From assembly GCA_016928195.1 (NCBI GenBank), contig JAFGLF010000081.1, positions 1-48,405 of the forward strand: 48,405 nt of DNA, written 5' to 3'. Shown piece after piece: positions 27,395-34,207 of this stretch (position 1 is the first letter of the stretch; each line of letters opens with the position of its first letter). Position numbers and translations under genes: made by a program. The DNA comes from Elusimicrobiota bacterium. GTDB taxonomy: Bacteria > Elusimicrobiota > UBA8919. The notes beneath the pieces were generated by a model. The model saw nothing but the letters and a program-made list of their open reading frames with translations, was not told the origin of the DNA and searched no databases.

Positions 27395-28359
27395 ATTTCC
27401 TCCAAATAATCAGCCAATGCTTTATCCCAGTTTCTTAAGAGTTTAAATCCTGATATTTTCCATGTTAAATTTTCTAAAACAGAATTTTTTGGTCTTTTTG
27501 CCGGACGCTTAAATTCCTCCGTCGTCACAGGTATTACCTTACAATTTGCCGCCCAATTTGGTTGGGCGAGCCTCTCGCCTCGCTTAAGCGAGAGCGGAGC
27601 GGGCGCCCCTTCGGGGCGGGGACCTTGGACTTTGGACTGCTTCACTATTTCCTTTGCAAATTCATACCAGCTGCAGCTACCGGAATTTGTAATATGATAT
27701 ATCCCGTATAAACCAGTAGAAAGTGAGCAGTAAGCAGTGAGCAGTGTTCTGATAGCTTCAGCAAGGTCTTTGGTATATGTAGGAGAACCGAACTGGTCGT
27801 TTACAATCTTCAGTTCTTCCTTTTCTTTTGCCAGATTTAAAATTGTTTTTACAAAATTCTTACCGTTCTTCCCGTAAAGCCAGGACGTACGGATTATAAA
27901 AAATCTATTCAGCAGCTGCTGCACTATACTTTCACCGAAATATTTTGATTTACCGTAAATAGATTGAGGGTTGGTTTTATCAAACTCAACATATGGTTCC
28001 TTCTTTTCTCCGTCAAAAACATAATCAGTAGAAATGTAAATCATTGAAGTATCAAACCGCTGGCAGGCAAGGGCAATGTTTTTCGTTCCGATAGCATTCA
28101 ATCTATATGCATCTCCCTGATTTGTCTCTGCACCGTCAACATCTGTCCAGGCGGCGGTATGGATAACTATCTCCGGATTTATTTTTGTAATTGTTTTATA
28201 GGTTTTCTCGGAATCGGTGATATCTAAACAACTGAGAGAAGAGAGAGAAGAGAAAAGAGAGGAGTCTTTAATGTCAACACCGTGAAGTTCGTGTTCACTC
28301 AACGTTCTACATAAATCATATCCGAGCATGCCTGAACAACCGGTAATTAATATCTTCAT
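27391..28359 (-). CDS. rmlD: dTDP-4-dehydrorhamnose reductase, with three repeat-derived insertions
   Basis: 322 residues against about 285-300 for the family. GCSGMLGYDL (7-16), TAAWTDVDGAE, YISTDYVFDGEK, YGKSKYFGE (YxxxK) and IRTSWLYGKNGKNFV identify RmlD, which makes dTDP-L-rhamnose. Extra residues lie at about 32-42 (Ser/Leu-rich, from a GAGA tract), 204-212 (from a 7-bp tandem repeat) and 240-269 (from a compound GC-rich palindromic block). All three keep the frame and the catalytic motifs are intact. The Shine-Dalgarno GGAG is supplied by the short GC palindrome element between rmlB and rmlD. Confidence 0.92.
   Translation of the reverse strand: MKILITGCSGMLGYDLCRTLSEHELHGVDIKDSSLFSSLSSLSCLDITDSEKTYKTITKINPEIVIHTAAWTDVDGAETNQGDAYRLNAIGTKNIALACQRFDTSMIYISTDYVFDGEKKEPYVEFDKTNPQSIYGKSKYFGESIVQQLLNRFFIIRTSWLYGKNGKNFVKTILNLAKEKEELKIVNDQFGSPTYTKDLAEAIRTLLTAYCSLSTGLYGIYHITNSGSCSWYEFAKEIVKQSKVQGPRPEGAPAPLSLKRGERLAQPNWAANCKVIPVTTEEFKRPAKRPKNSVLENLTWKISGFKLLRNWDKALADYLEEI
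27551..27640. repeat. Compound GC-rich palindromic insertion inside rmlD
   Basis: In 90 bases there are GCCCAA/TTGGGC around 5 bases (27551-27567), a perfect 14-bp palindrome CTCGCTTAAGCGAG (27579-27592), CGCCCC/GGGGCG around TTC (27604-27618), and 7-bp GGAC-type direct repeats (27619-27637). It encodes about 30 residues rich in Pro, Arg and Gly, inside an otherwise AT-rich gene. Confidence 0.85.
27722..27746. repeat. 7-bp tandem repeat (AGTGAGC x3.5) inside rmlD
   Basis: Three and a half copies (AGTGAGC, AGTAAGC, AGTGAGC, AGTG) encode the segment TAYCSLST before the conserved YGIYHITNSG. It has the same 7-bp period as the repeats in pseC and the DegT-type gene. Confidence 0.75.
28231..28265. 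repeat. GAGA-rich low-complexity insertion inside rmlD
   Basis: A purine tract of GAGAGAAGA units encodes SSLFSSLSSLS on the coding strand, between VDIKD and LDITD, where related proteins have only a short loop. Confidence 0.65.
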
Positions 28360-28360
28360 T

Positions 28361-28385
28361 TCGCTCCGCTTCCGCCGCGGCGGAC
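28361..28385. repeat. GC palindrome filling the rmlB-rmlD gap
   Basis: The 28-base spacer consists of a TCCGCCGCGGCGGA palindrome (28371-28384) plus a TTCGCTCCGC tail. On the coding strand the tail reads GCGGAGCGAA and places GGAG four bases before the rmlD ATG, so the repeat provides the ribosome binding site. Confidence 0.75.
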
Positions 28386-28387
28386 GG

Positions 28388-29389
28388 TTATTTGAGATTC
28401 TGCTTCCCTGTAATATCCTTAATAATTTTTTTCTTTAAAGGTTTCCACCATTTCTCGTTATTTTTATACCATTTAATTGTTTCCTTTAATCCCTGCTCAA
28501 ATGTATGTTTGGGATACCAGCCAAGTTCTTTTTTGATTTTTGTAAAATCAATAGCATACCTGAAATCATGCCCTTTTCTGTCCTGAACATATTCAAGCAT
28601 TTCATTCCCATATCCGAATTCCTTAAGAATCATATTTGTTATATCAATATTTCTCATTTCCGCGTTTCCACCCAGACAATATGTTTCTCCGATTTTTCCT
28701 TTATGCAGAATCAAATCCACTCCTTCGTTATGGTCGTCAACCTGAATCCAGTCCCTTATATTAAGACCTTTACCGTACACAGGGACCTTTTTACCTTCTA
28801 TCAAATTAGTTATAAACAATGGGATTAACTTTTCCGGGAACTGAAAAGAACCATAATTATTGGAACAGTTGGAAATGGTTACAGGCAGTTCAAAGGTATG
28901 AAAATATGCCTTTACCAGATGATCCGCAGCCGCTTTTGAGGCAGAATAAGGGGACCTGGGCTGATACGGTGTTTTTTCCGAAAATTTTCCAGTTTCACCA
29001 AGCTCGCCGAAAACTTCGTCAGTAGATATATGATGAAATCTTTTTTTTCCATTTCTTAATGCTGCATCAAGTAAAACCTGTGTGCCTAAAACATTTGTTT
29101 TAACAAACTCATCAGCATGAAGTATACTTCTATCCACATGGCTCTCGGCAGCAAAATGAACTACAACATCAACTTCCTTTAATAAAGAGTTAACAAGTTC
29201 CTTATCGCATACATCGCCTTTTACAAACCTATATCTTGCATCATTTTCAACTGAAGACAGATTTGCTTTATTGCCGGCATATGTCAGTTTATCAAGATTA
29301 ACTATTTTATAATCTTTATGCTTTCTTAATATATAAAGAATAAAATTACTTCCTATAAACCCCGCCCCACCAGTTACTAGTAATTTCAT
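28388..29389 (-). CDS. rmlB: dTDP-glucose 4,6-dehydratase
   Basis: 333 residues. [12 protein letters not shown] (6-17), HFAAESHVDRSI, HISTDEVFGELGE with the catalytic DE pair, SPYSASKAAADHLV (YxxxK) and NCSNNYGSFQFPEKLIP are diagnostic of RmlB. It converts dTDP-glucose to the 4-keto-6-deoxy sugar for the RmlC- and RmlD-type enzymes beside it. Gene order rmlA, rmlC-like, rmlB, rmlD is complete. No Shine-Dalgarno is visible in the AT-rich 40-base leader. Confidence 0.96.
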   Translation of the reverse strand: MKLLVTGGAGFIGSNFILYILRKHKDYKIVNLDKLTYAGNKANLSSVENDARYRFVKGDVCDKELVNSLLKEVDVVVHFAAESHVDRSILHADEFVKTNVLGTQVLLDAALRNGKKRFHHISTDEVFGELGETGKFSEKTPYQPRSPYSASKAAADHLVKAYFHTFELPVTISNCSNNYGSFQFPEKLIPLFITNLIEGKKVPVYGKGLNIRDWIQVDDHNEGVDLILHKGKIGETYCLGGNAEMRNIDITNMILKEFGYGNEMLEYVQDRKGHDFRYAIDFTKIKKELGWYPKHTFEQGLKETIKWYKNNEKWWKPLKKKIIKDITGKQNLK

Positions 29390-29429
29390 ATTATTATATC
29401 CAATTTTAAATTTTAAATTGCAGTACTAC

Positions 29430-29876
29430 CTACCATCCTTTGCTCTTTTTCCACGGGTCGTACGGCATGCTTGGGTCATCAAGTTTAATCCGGTGCTCAT
29501 CAGGTTTATCGTACTTGTAAAGTTCAGTGGGAATATTCATAATCCAGCATTCATTCTCTGACATACATTCAAAACCGTGGATAACTCCGGGCGGTATGAA
29601 TAGTAATGACGGTTTCTTATCCGAAAGTTCAAACTCCATAAATTCTTTCTTATCCGGGTCAACAAGCACTATTCTTGCTTTTCCTTTTACAACACAAAAA
29701 CGGTCGGTCTGAATTTTATGATAATGCCAGCCTTTCACCCAGCCCTGTTTGCATACAGTGATGTAAGTCTGGCCAAATTTCTTAAACTCCGGCCAGTCAC
29801 TGCGCATAATTTCAAACAATGCCCCTCTTTCATCCTTATGAACTGTAAGTTCTTTTACAAAAACACCTTTTATCAT
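29430..29876 (-). CDS. rmlC: dTDP-4-dehydrorhamnose 3,5-epimerase-family cupin (RmlC-like, short form)
   Basis: 148 residues, shorter than classical RmlC (about 180). The cupin core shows DERGALFEIMRSDWPEF, GWVKGWHYHKIQTDRFCVVKGKARIVLVD and LLFIPPGVIHGFECMSE; the C-terminus DEHRIKLDDPSMPYDW-like matches the family. It stands where rmlC is expected between rmlA and rmlB. A short-form epimerase is the likeliest role; a related sugar isomerase cannot be excluded. A strong GAGGAG, contributed by a CGAGCTATAGCGAGG-like repeat edge, precedes the ATG. Confidence 0.85.
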   Translation of the reverse strand: MIKGVFVKELTVHKDERGALFEIMRSDWPEFKKFGQTYITVCKQGWVKGWHYHKIQTDRFCVVKGKARIVLVDPDKKEFMEFELSDKKPSLLFIPPGVIHGFECMSENECWIMNIPTELYKYDKPDEHRIKLDDPSMPYDPWKKSKGW

Positions 29877-29900
29877 TTTTTTCTCCTCGCTATAGCTCGG

Positions 29901-29999
29901 AAACGCGAATTATCGCGAATCCAACGCTGATTGTCGCGAATAATTGCTTTTAATTAGCGTAAATTCGCGTTGCTTTTATATTCGCGTGTATTCGTGTTT
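29901..29999. repeat. ACGCGAAT-type 99-bp intergenic hairpin (rmlA-rmlC gap)
   Basis: An imperfect inverted repeat from AAACGCGAAT to GTGTTT: the left arm has units ACGCGAAT, ATCGCGAAT, ACGCTGAT, GTCGCGAAT; the right arm has AAATTCGCGT, ATTCGCGTG, ATTCGTGTTT. The apex is about 18 AT-rich bases. It starts directly after the rmlA stop (30002-30000) and ends 25 bases before the rmlC ATG. Confidence 0.85.
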
Positions 30000-31058
30000 C
30001 TATACGATTTCCACTCTTGAAGAATCGCCTACCATAATTCTGAATGCATGCGGTTTTTTGCCTGATTTCAACACCTCAACATTCTGACCTATCAAAGAAT
30101 CTGTTATGCGTTTAACATCACTAACTTTTGAATTTTCCAATACTATAGAGTGTTCTATTTCGCTATTCTCAATTATAGTATTAAAATAAACAGATGTAAA
30201 AGGACCAATATATGAATTAAGTATTTTGCAGTTTTCGCCGATAATGACCGGACCTCTTACAGTCGAATTATTTATCTGCGCTCCTTTTTGAATAACGACC
30301 TTCTCGTCAATCTCTGAATCCTTTATTGTACCCTTATTTTCAGACTTAAGTGTATCCAGAATAATCCGGTTTGCTTCAAGCATATCTTCTAATTTACCGG
30401 TATCCTTCCACCAGCCCGTTATTATGTGCGGGGTAACAACAAACTTCTTTGTTACCATATACTGTATTGCATCCGTAATTTCAAGTTCATTACGCCATGA
30501 AGGTTTTATATTATTTACCGCTTCAAAAATATTCTTGTCAAACATATAAACACCTACAAGCGCTAAATCACTTTTTGGCTGTTTAGGTTTTTCAACAAGC
30601 CTCATAACCCTATCACCCTTGAGCTCAGCAACACCAAACTGCTGGGGATTAGGAACCTTTGCAAGCAGTATCTGTGCATTGGGTTTTTTCTTTTTAAACT
30701 CATCAACAAATGTTTTAATTCCATCCCTTATTAAATTATCCCCCAGATACATGACAAACTCATCATTCTTCATAAAATCCCGGGAAATTTTCACTGCATG
30801 TGCAAGACCAAGCGGGGCTTCCTGTTCAATATATGTAACCTTTATACCGAATTTACTTCCATTGCCGACAGCAGCCTTAATTTCGTTCTTGGTTTCACCG
30901 ACAATTATTCCGACATCCTTTATTCCGCTTCGGGAAATAGCTTCAAGCCCATAAAAAAGAATAGGTTTATTTGCTACCGGGACAAGCTGTTTCGCTGACG
31001 TATGTGTAATAGGCCTAAGCCGCGTCCCCTTACCACCTGATAATACTAATGCTTTCAT
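30000..31058 (-). CDS. rmlA: Glucose-1-phosphate thymidylyltransferase, long form
   Basis: 352 residues. Nucleotidyl-transfer motif LSGGKGTRLRPITHTSAKQLVPVANKP (6-32), YLGDNLIRDG, VEKPKQPKSDLALVGVYMFD and EITDAI, then a C-terminal left-handed beta-helix with hexapeptide-like repeats (about 250-352). This is the long RmlA form of about 355 residues. It makes dTDP-glucose for RmlB. No Shine-Dalgarno; the leader is filled by an AAGATTA repeat. Confidence 0.93.
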   Translation of the reverse strand: MKALVLSGGKGTRLRPITHTSAKQLVPVANKPILFYGLEAISRSGIKDVGIIVGETKNEIKAAVGNGSKFGIKVTYIEQEAPLGLAHAVKISRDFMKNDEFVMYLGDNLIRDGIKTFVDEFKKKKPNAQILLAKVPNPQQFGVAELKGDRVMRLVEKPKQPKSDLALVGVYMFDKNIFEAVNNIKPSWRNELEITDAIQYMVTKKFVVTPHIITGWWKDTGKLEDMLEANRIILDTLKSENKGTIKDSEIDEKVVIQKGAQINNSTVRGPVIIGENCKILNSYIGPFTSVYFNTIIENSEIEHSIVLENSKVSDVKRITDSLIGQNVEVLKSGKKPHAFRIMVGDSSRVEIV

Positions 31059-31072
31059 TGTAAAACCAATTA

Positions 31073-31137
31073 AAAAGATTAGAAAAATTCAAAAGATTAC
31101 AAATATTTTAATCTTTCTTAATCTTTCAAAATTTTTT
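31073..31137. repeat. AAGATTA-type intergenic hairpin upstream of rmlA
   Basis: AAAAGATTA units (31074-31104) face TAATCTTT units (31110-31131) around a short AT spacer, forming an imperfect AT-rich inverted repeat. It lies between the epimerase-like gene and rmlA and has the architecture of the other hairpins with a different unit. Confidence 0.65.
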
Positions 31138-31146
31138 AATTGCCCC

Positions 31147-32097
31147 CTATACTCGTTCTCTCCAGTAATTGAGTGTATCTTCCAATGTTTTTTCAAAAGG
31201 TATCTCCGGTTTCCAACCGGTCTGTTTCGAAAATTTTGTATTATCTCCCAATAAAAGCGGAACATCGGAAGGTCTCATTCTTGACTTATCCTGTTTAATC
31301 TCAACTTTAACCTTCGACAAACTCAGCAGGTAATTCAACATATCTTTTATCTTCCAATCCCGTCCGGAACAAATAACATATACTTCACCTGCAATACATT
31401 TTTCAGTGGCCAGCCAATATGCACGGACAACATCCCTTACATCGGTATAATCCCTGCGGGCTTCAAGATTACCAACATGTATTACCGGCGGCTTCTTCTT
31501 TTTTTCGATTTCCGCTATTTGTTTGGCAAAATTGCTGGTTACAAAAACTTCACCGCGGCGGGGTCCCTCATGATTAAAAGTACGGGTGCGTACCACGTTA
31601 AGTTTATAACTCTGGTTATACTGGTATCCCAGCAGATCCTGTGCAATCTTGGATACAGCATACGGAGACAACGGACGCAAGGGGTTATTTTCATTTATCG
31701 GGACCTCATTTTCATGCACCAGCCCATATTCCTCAGATGAACATGCAATCTGTATCCACGGATTAATTTTAACTTCTCTTATTGCTTCAAAAATATTTAA
31801 TTCTCCTATTACATTTGTAGTGATCGTTTCAGAAGGGGCATTCCATGAAGTCGGTACAAACGACTGGGCCGCAAGATGAAAAATTTTTTCCGGTTTTACA
31901 TCGTCAATTACTTTTCTTACAGAATGAAAATCCCTTATATCACATTCATGAATGTTTAATTTATCCATAAATGATTCGATATTCTTAGTATCGCTTCTCC
32001 ATCTCTCAATTCCATGAACCTCACACTTTTTAGAAAGCAGAAATTCCGCCAAATGGCTTCCGACAAACCCGGTAATACCTGTAACCAGCACTCTCAT
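31147..32097 (-). CDS. GDP-mannose 4,6-dehydratase/reductase-like extended SDR
   Basis: 316 residues. TGITGFVGSHLAEFL (6-20), HLAAQSFVPTSW, CSSEEYGLVHENEVPINENNPLRPLSPYAVSKIAQD (YxxxK) and RTFNHEGPRRGEVFVTSNFAKQIAEIE match the Gmd/Rmd group: HLAAQSFV and RTFNHxGPRRGExFV are its signatures. It either makes GDP-4-keto-6-deoxymannose or reduces it to GDP-rhamnose. Length fits Rmd better than Gmd. It is the first gene of the nucleotide-sugar operon, below a TTGACT/TATACT promoter, with AAGGGAG before the ATG. Confidence 0.83.
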   Translation of the reverse strand: MRVLVTGITGFVGSHLAEFLLSKKCEVHGIERWRSDTKNIESFMDKLNIHECDIRDFHSVRKVIDDVKPEKIFHLAAQSFVPTSWNAPSETITTNVIGELNIFEAIREVKINPWIQIACSSEEYGLVHENEVPINENNPLRPLSPYAVSKIAQDLLGYQYNQSYKLNVVRTRTFNHEGPRRGEVFVTSNFAKQIAEIEKKKKPPVIHVGNLEARRDYTDVRDVVRAYWLATEKCIAGEVYVICSGRDWKIKDMLNYLLSLSKVKVEIKQDKSRMRPSDVPLLLGDNTKFSKQTGWKPEIPFEKTLEDTLNYWRERV

Positions 32098-32155
32098 AAC
32101 AACTCCCTTTTGAAATAATTTATCATGATATTAATACTAAAATACCAATTTTAAT

Positions 32156-32184
32156 AGTATATAATATACGCAGGCAAAAGTCAA
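32156..32184 (-). promoter_or_regulatory. Promoter of the nucleotide-sugar operon, -35 at a hairpin edge
   Basis: On the minus strand TTGACT (32184-32179), a 17-base spacer and TATACT (32161-32156). The -35 box is formed by the outer end of the adjacent hairpin. It lies 59 bases before the first gene of the operon. Confidence 0.65.
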
Positions 32185-32229
32185 CCCCGTGTATAAGTCC
32201 CGCCTATGGCGGGATATACGGGGTCAACA
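32180..32229. repeat. GC-rich hairpin element between the cvpA-like gene and the SDR gene
   Basis: CCCCGTGTATA and CCCGCC pair with GGCGGG and TATACGGGG around TAT, with GTCAAC at both outer ends. It follows the cvpA-like stop by a few bases. No T-run follows the stem, so it is not a classical terminator. Confidence 0.75.
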
Positions 32230-32235
32230 TAAGTT

Positions 32236-32772
32236 TTAATCGAGGGGCGACGGCAGGGATTTAATTTTTTCTATAACATCATTCTTAATATCTTCTTTCA
32301 ACTTCTTATAGTTTTTTTTCGAAAACGGTTTCATGGCAGGTGCCATAACTTTTTCAATTACAAAAGCTGCAAATGCAGAATCCTTCATATGGTGCTTTAC
32401 TTTTTTAGACGGAGATATAACAGTAACAATCAAAACAGCGCCGCAGACAACAATACCGAGAACGACTCCCAGTAATATACTTAAAAATTTGCCTATCAGC
32501 CCATGCAGTAAAATTCTTCTTAATTTTGAAACTGATGCAATTATACAAAAAATAACAATACTGACGGTCAGAAATATAACAAAATAGCTTATCACCAGAC
32601 TTGATGCTTTGGGAGGTAAAAAAGCAGCAAACTTTATATACAGCAAATTGGCTGTAATAAAACCTAAAAATCCGGAAGTAATACCTGAAATAGTGGCAAG
32701 TATACCAATTCTAAGACCTATCCATGCAAAAACAACAACCAAGATAAGAATTGATATGTCAATCCAGTTCAT
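32236..32772 (-). CDS. CvpA-family membrane protein
   Basis: 178 residues with four hydrophobic helices (about 4-24, 28-50, 60-82, 98-122) and the CvpA N-terminus NWIDISILILVVVFAWIGLRIGILATISGI. CvpA-type proteins act in envelope homeostasis (colicin V production and stress tolerance); the mechanism is unknown. The ATG is preceded at some distance by the GCGGAGCGAAG repeat tail. It lies between two repeat elements and so may be transcribed separately. Confidence 0.8.
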   Translation of the reverse strand: MNWIDISILILVVVFAWIGLRIGILATISGITSGFLGFITANLLYIKFAAFLPPKASSLVISYFVIFLTVSIVIFCIIASVSKLRRILLHGLIGKFLSILLGVVLGIVVCGAVLIVTVISPSKKVKHHMKDSAFAAFVIEKVMAPAMKPFSKKNYKKLKEDIKNDVIEKIKSLPSPLD

Positions 32773-32794
32773 TATTAATCTTCGCTCCGCTCAG

Positions 32795-32896
32795 AAACGC
32801 AAATAATCGCAAATCTAACGCTGATGGTCGCGAATTTATTGATGATTTATTCGTGTACATTCGCGTTGCCCTTTTTATTTGCGTGTATCCGCGTTT
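32795..32896. repeat. ACGCGAAT-type 102-bp hairpin overlapping the end of the DUF1015 gene
   Basis: From AAACGCAAAT to ATCCGCGTTT, with internal ATCGCAAAT, ACGCTGATGGTCGCGAAT, ATTCGTGT and ATTCGCGTTG units. It is closely similar in order to the elements at 24137 and 29901. It covers the final codons of the DUF1015 gene (stop 32875-32877), which therefore ends in NADTRK. Confidence 0.85.
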
Positions 32897-33963
32897 ATCT
32901 CATTAAAGACGATTCCTGTTGAAACCTTAGGATAGAAATATGTGGATTTTTGTGGTAACAAAAGCTTTTTCTTTACAACGAGTTTCAGTTCTTCAATTGA
33001 TAACGGCTTTACAATTACCGCGGCAGGAAAACTACTGTTTTTGACTTTTGCGACTGCTTCATGCTTATCTTTAACATACTCAAGGTTTTTATTTTTTAGT
33101 GCTGTTAAATGCAGGTATTCTATAGGTAAACCTCTAAACTTCCTCGGAACTTTTAAGATAAACATTTTATTCTTTATATAAAAATTGAAATCACCTTTTT
33201 TATCAGGCCTAAAAAAATCCTGTAATTTACGGGTTTCATTTTCAGTCCATTCTTTTACCAGCCTGTGAGTGGGAAGTATTAACAGGCCTTTATCTTCAAA
33301 AGGACACAGGAATGTAAGTATGCCTCCGCCCCTGGTAAATCCATAAAATGTTTCATATCTATGATGACCGTCAGCAATTAATATTTTATTGTTTTTCAGA
33401 AGATTTTTAAGAATATTTATTATTTTATTATCATTTATAACCCACATTTTCTCTGAAATCTCGGCAGATTTTGAAAATGATGAAGGAGGTTTATTTTTTA
33501 TTATGCGGGCAATTCTTTTGAATATATTTTTATTATCGCTAAAAAGGCAGAATATCGGGCTTGTATTGATTTTTGTTGTTTTTAAAAGTTTTAAGCGGTC
33601 TTTCTTAGGACCAAGATGTGTTTTTTCATGGGGAAAAATACTTTTACCGAATTTTTCAGTTTTAACTAAAGTAAAAAAGCCTGTTCTTGTATATTTTTTA
33701 TTTTTGAAACAAAATTTCTGTTCATACAAATAAAAAGACGGTAATTCGTCTTTAATTAATATCTTTTTCTTTTTCCATCTTTCAAATTCTCTCTTTGCAT
33801 TAAAATAAGTCGACGGAAGTTCTATTCTTACCGCATTATATAAGTTTCTCCCGCGAAATGTCCTTACTTTTTCTTTCGGAATAATATCATATGGAGGACA
33901 AATATAACTTGATATATTTTTCTTATTATATCTTATTGCGCGAAAAGGTATTATTATTGGCAT
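32875..33963 (-). CDS. DUF1015 family protein
   Basis: 362 residues. The N-terminus IIPFRAIRYNKKNISSYICPPYDII and the central LIADGHHRYETF (about 195-206) are the family hallmarks; members usually have about 400-420 residues, so this one is somewhat short at the C-terminus. The biochemical role is unknown; the family often lies near serA, as here (about 5 kb). The ATG at 33963 has no Shine-Dalgarno and lies only 7 bases downstream of a TATAAT box, so the mRNA is predicted to be leaderless. The last codons come from the hairpin repeat. Confidence 0.88.
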   Translation of the reverse strand: MPIIIPFRAIRYNKKNISSYICPPYDIIPKEKVRTFRGRNLYNAVRIELPSTYFNAKREFERWKKKKILIKDELPSFYLYEQKFCFKNKKYTRTGFFTLVKTEKFGKSIFPHEKTHLGPKKDRLKLLKTTKINTSPIFCLFSDNKNIFKRIARIIKNKPPSSFSKSAEISEKMWVINDNKIINILKNLLKNNKILIADGHHRYETFYGFTRGGGILTFLCPFEDKGLLILPTHRLVKEWTENETRKLQDFFRPDKKGDFNFYIKNKMFILKVPRKFRGLPIEYLHLTALKNKNLEYVKDKHEAVAKVKNSSFPAAVIVKPLSIEELKLVVKKKLLLPQKSTYFYPKVSTGIVFNEINADTRK

Positions 33964-33970
33964 ATTTGAT

Positions 33971-33998
33971 ATTATACTTATTTTTATTTAAAAATCAA
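33971..33998 (-). promoter_or_regulatory. Promoter of the DUF1015 gene (leaderless)
   Basis: On the minus strand TTGATT (33998-33993), 16 bases, TATAAT (33976-33971). The expected start point lies at or within a base or two of the ATG at 33963. The -35 overlaps the left arm of the inverted repeat at 33995. Confidence 0.65.
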
Positions 33999-34063
33999 TC
34001 CCACCACCTGTCTTTGGCTTGAAGAGCCAACCTTTTTGGTTGGCAGACAGGTGGTGGGATTGA
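33995..34063. repeat. 19-bp perfect inverted-repeat element between divergent promoters
   Basis: TCAATCCCACCACCTGTCT (33995-34013) and its exact complement (34045-34063) enclose a second perfect hairpin GCCAACC/GGTTGGC around TTTTT (34026-34044). Both outer ends read GGGATTGA outward, and each forms a -35 box of a divergent promoter. Confidence 0.88.
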
Positions 34064-34087
34064 CAAAACAAATAAAAATGTTAGAAT
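34060..34087 (+). promoter_or_regulatory. Promoter of the Memo/AMMECR1 gene
   Basis: TTGACA (34060-34065), 16 bases, TAGAAT (34082-34087). The -35 box is the right end of the inverted-repeat element. The predicted leader of about 115 bases contains a CCCGCC/GGCGGG hairpin (34126-34139) and an ACGAAT-type repeat. Confidence 0.65.
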
Positions 34088-34157
34088 AGTTTCTATCAAA
34101 AACCTTTAATAGCGAGTAATTCTAACCCGCCACGGCGGGACTAATAGCACAAACAGA

Positions 34158-34207
34158 CTTGTTTTTTCGTGTAATTAGTTTTTTCTAATTCGTGTAGTTC
34201 GTATAAT
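34158..34207. repeat. ACGAAT/ACAC-type element ending at the Memo ATG
   Basis: About 48 bases with TTCGTGTAATTAG, TCTAATTCGTGTAGTTCG and TATAAT, ending at the start codon. It aligns along nearly its whole length, with about six differences, to the block just before the aconitase ATG (37934-37984, opposite strand). Confidence 0.75.
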
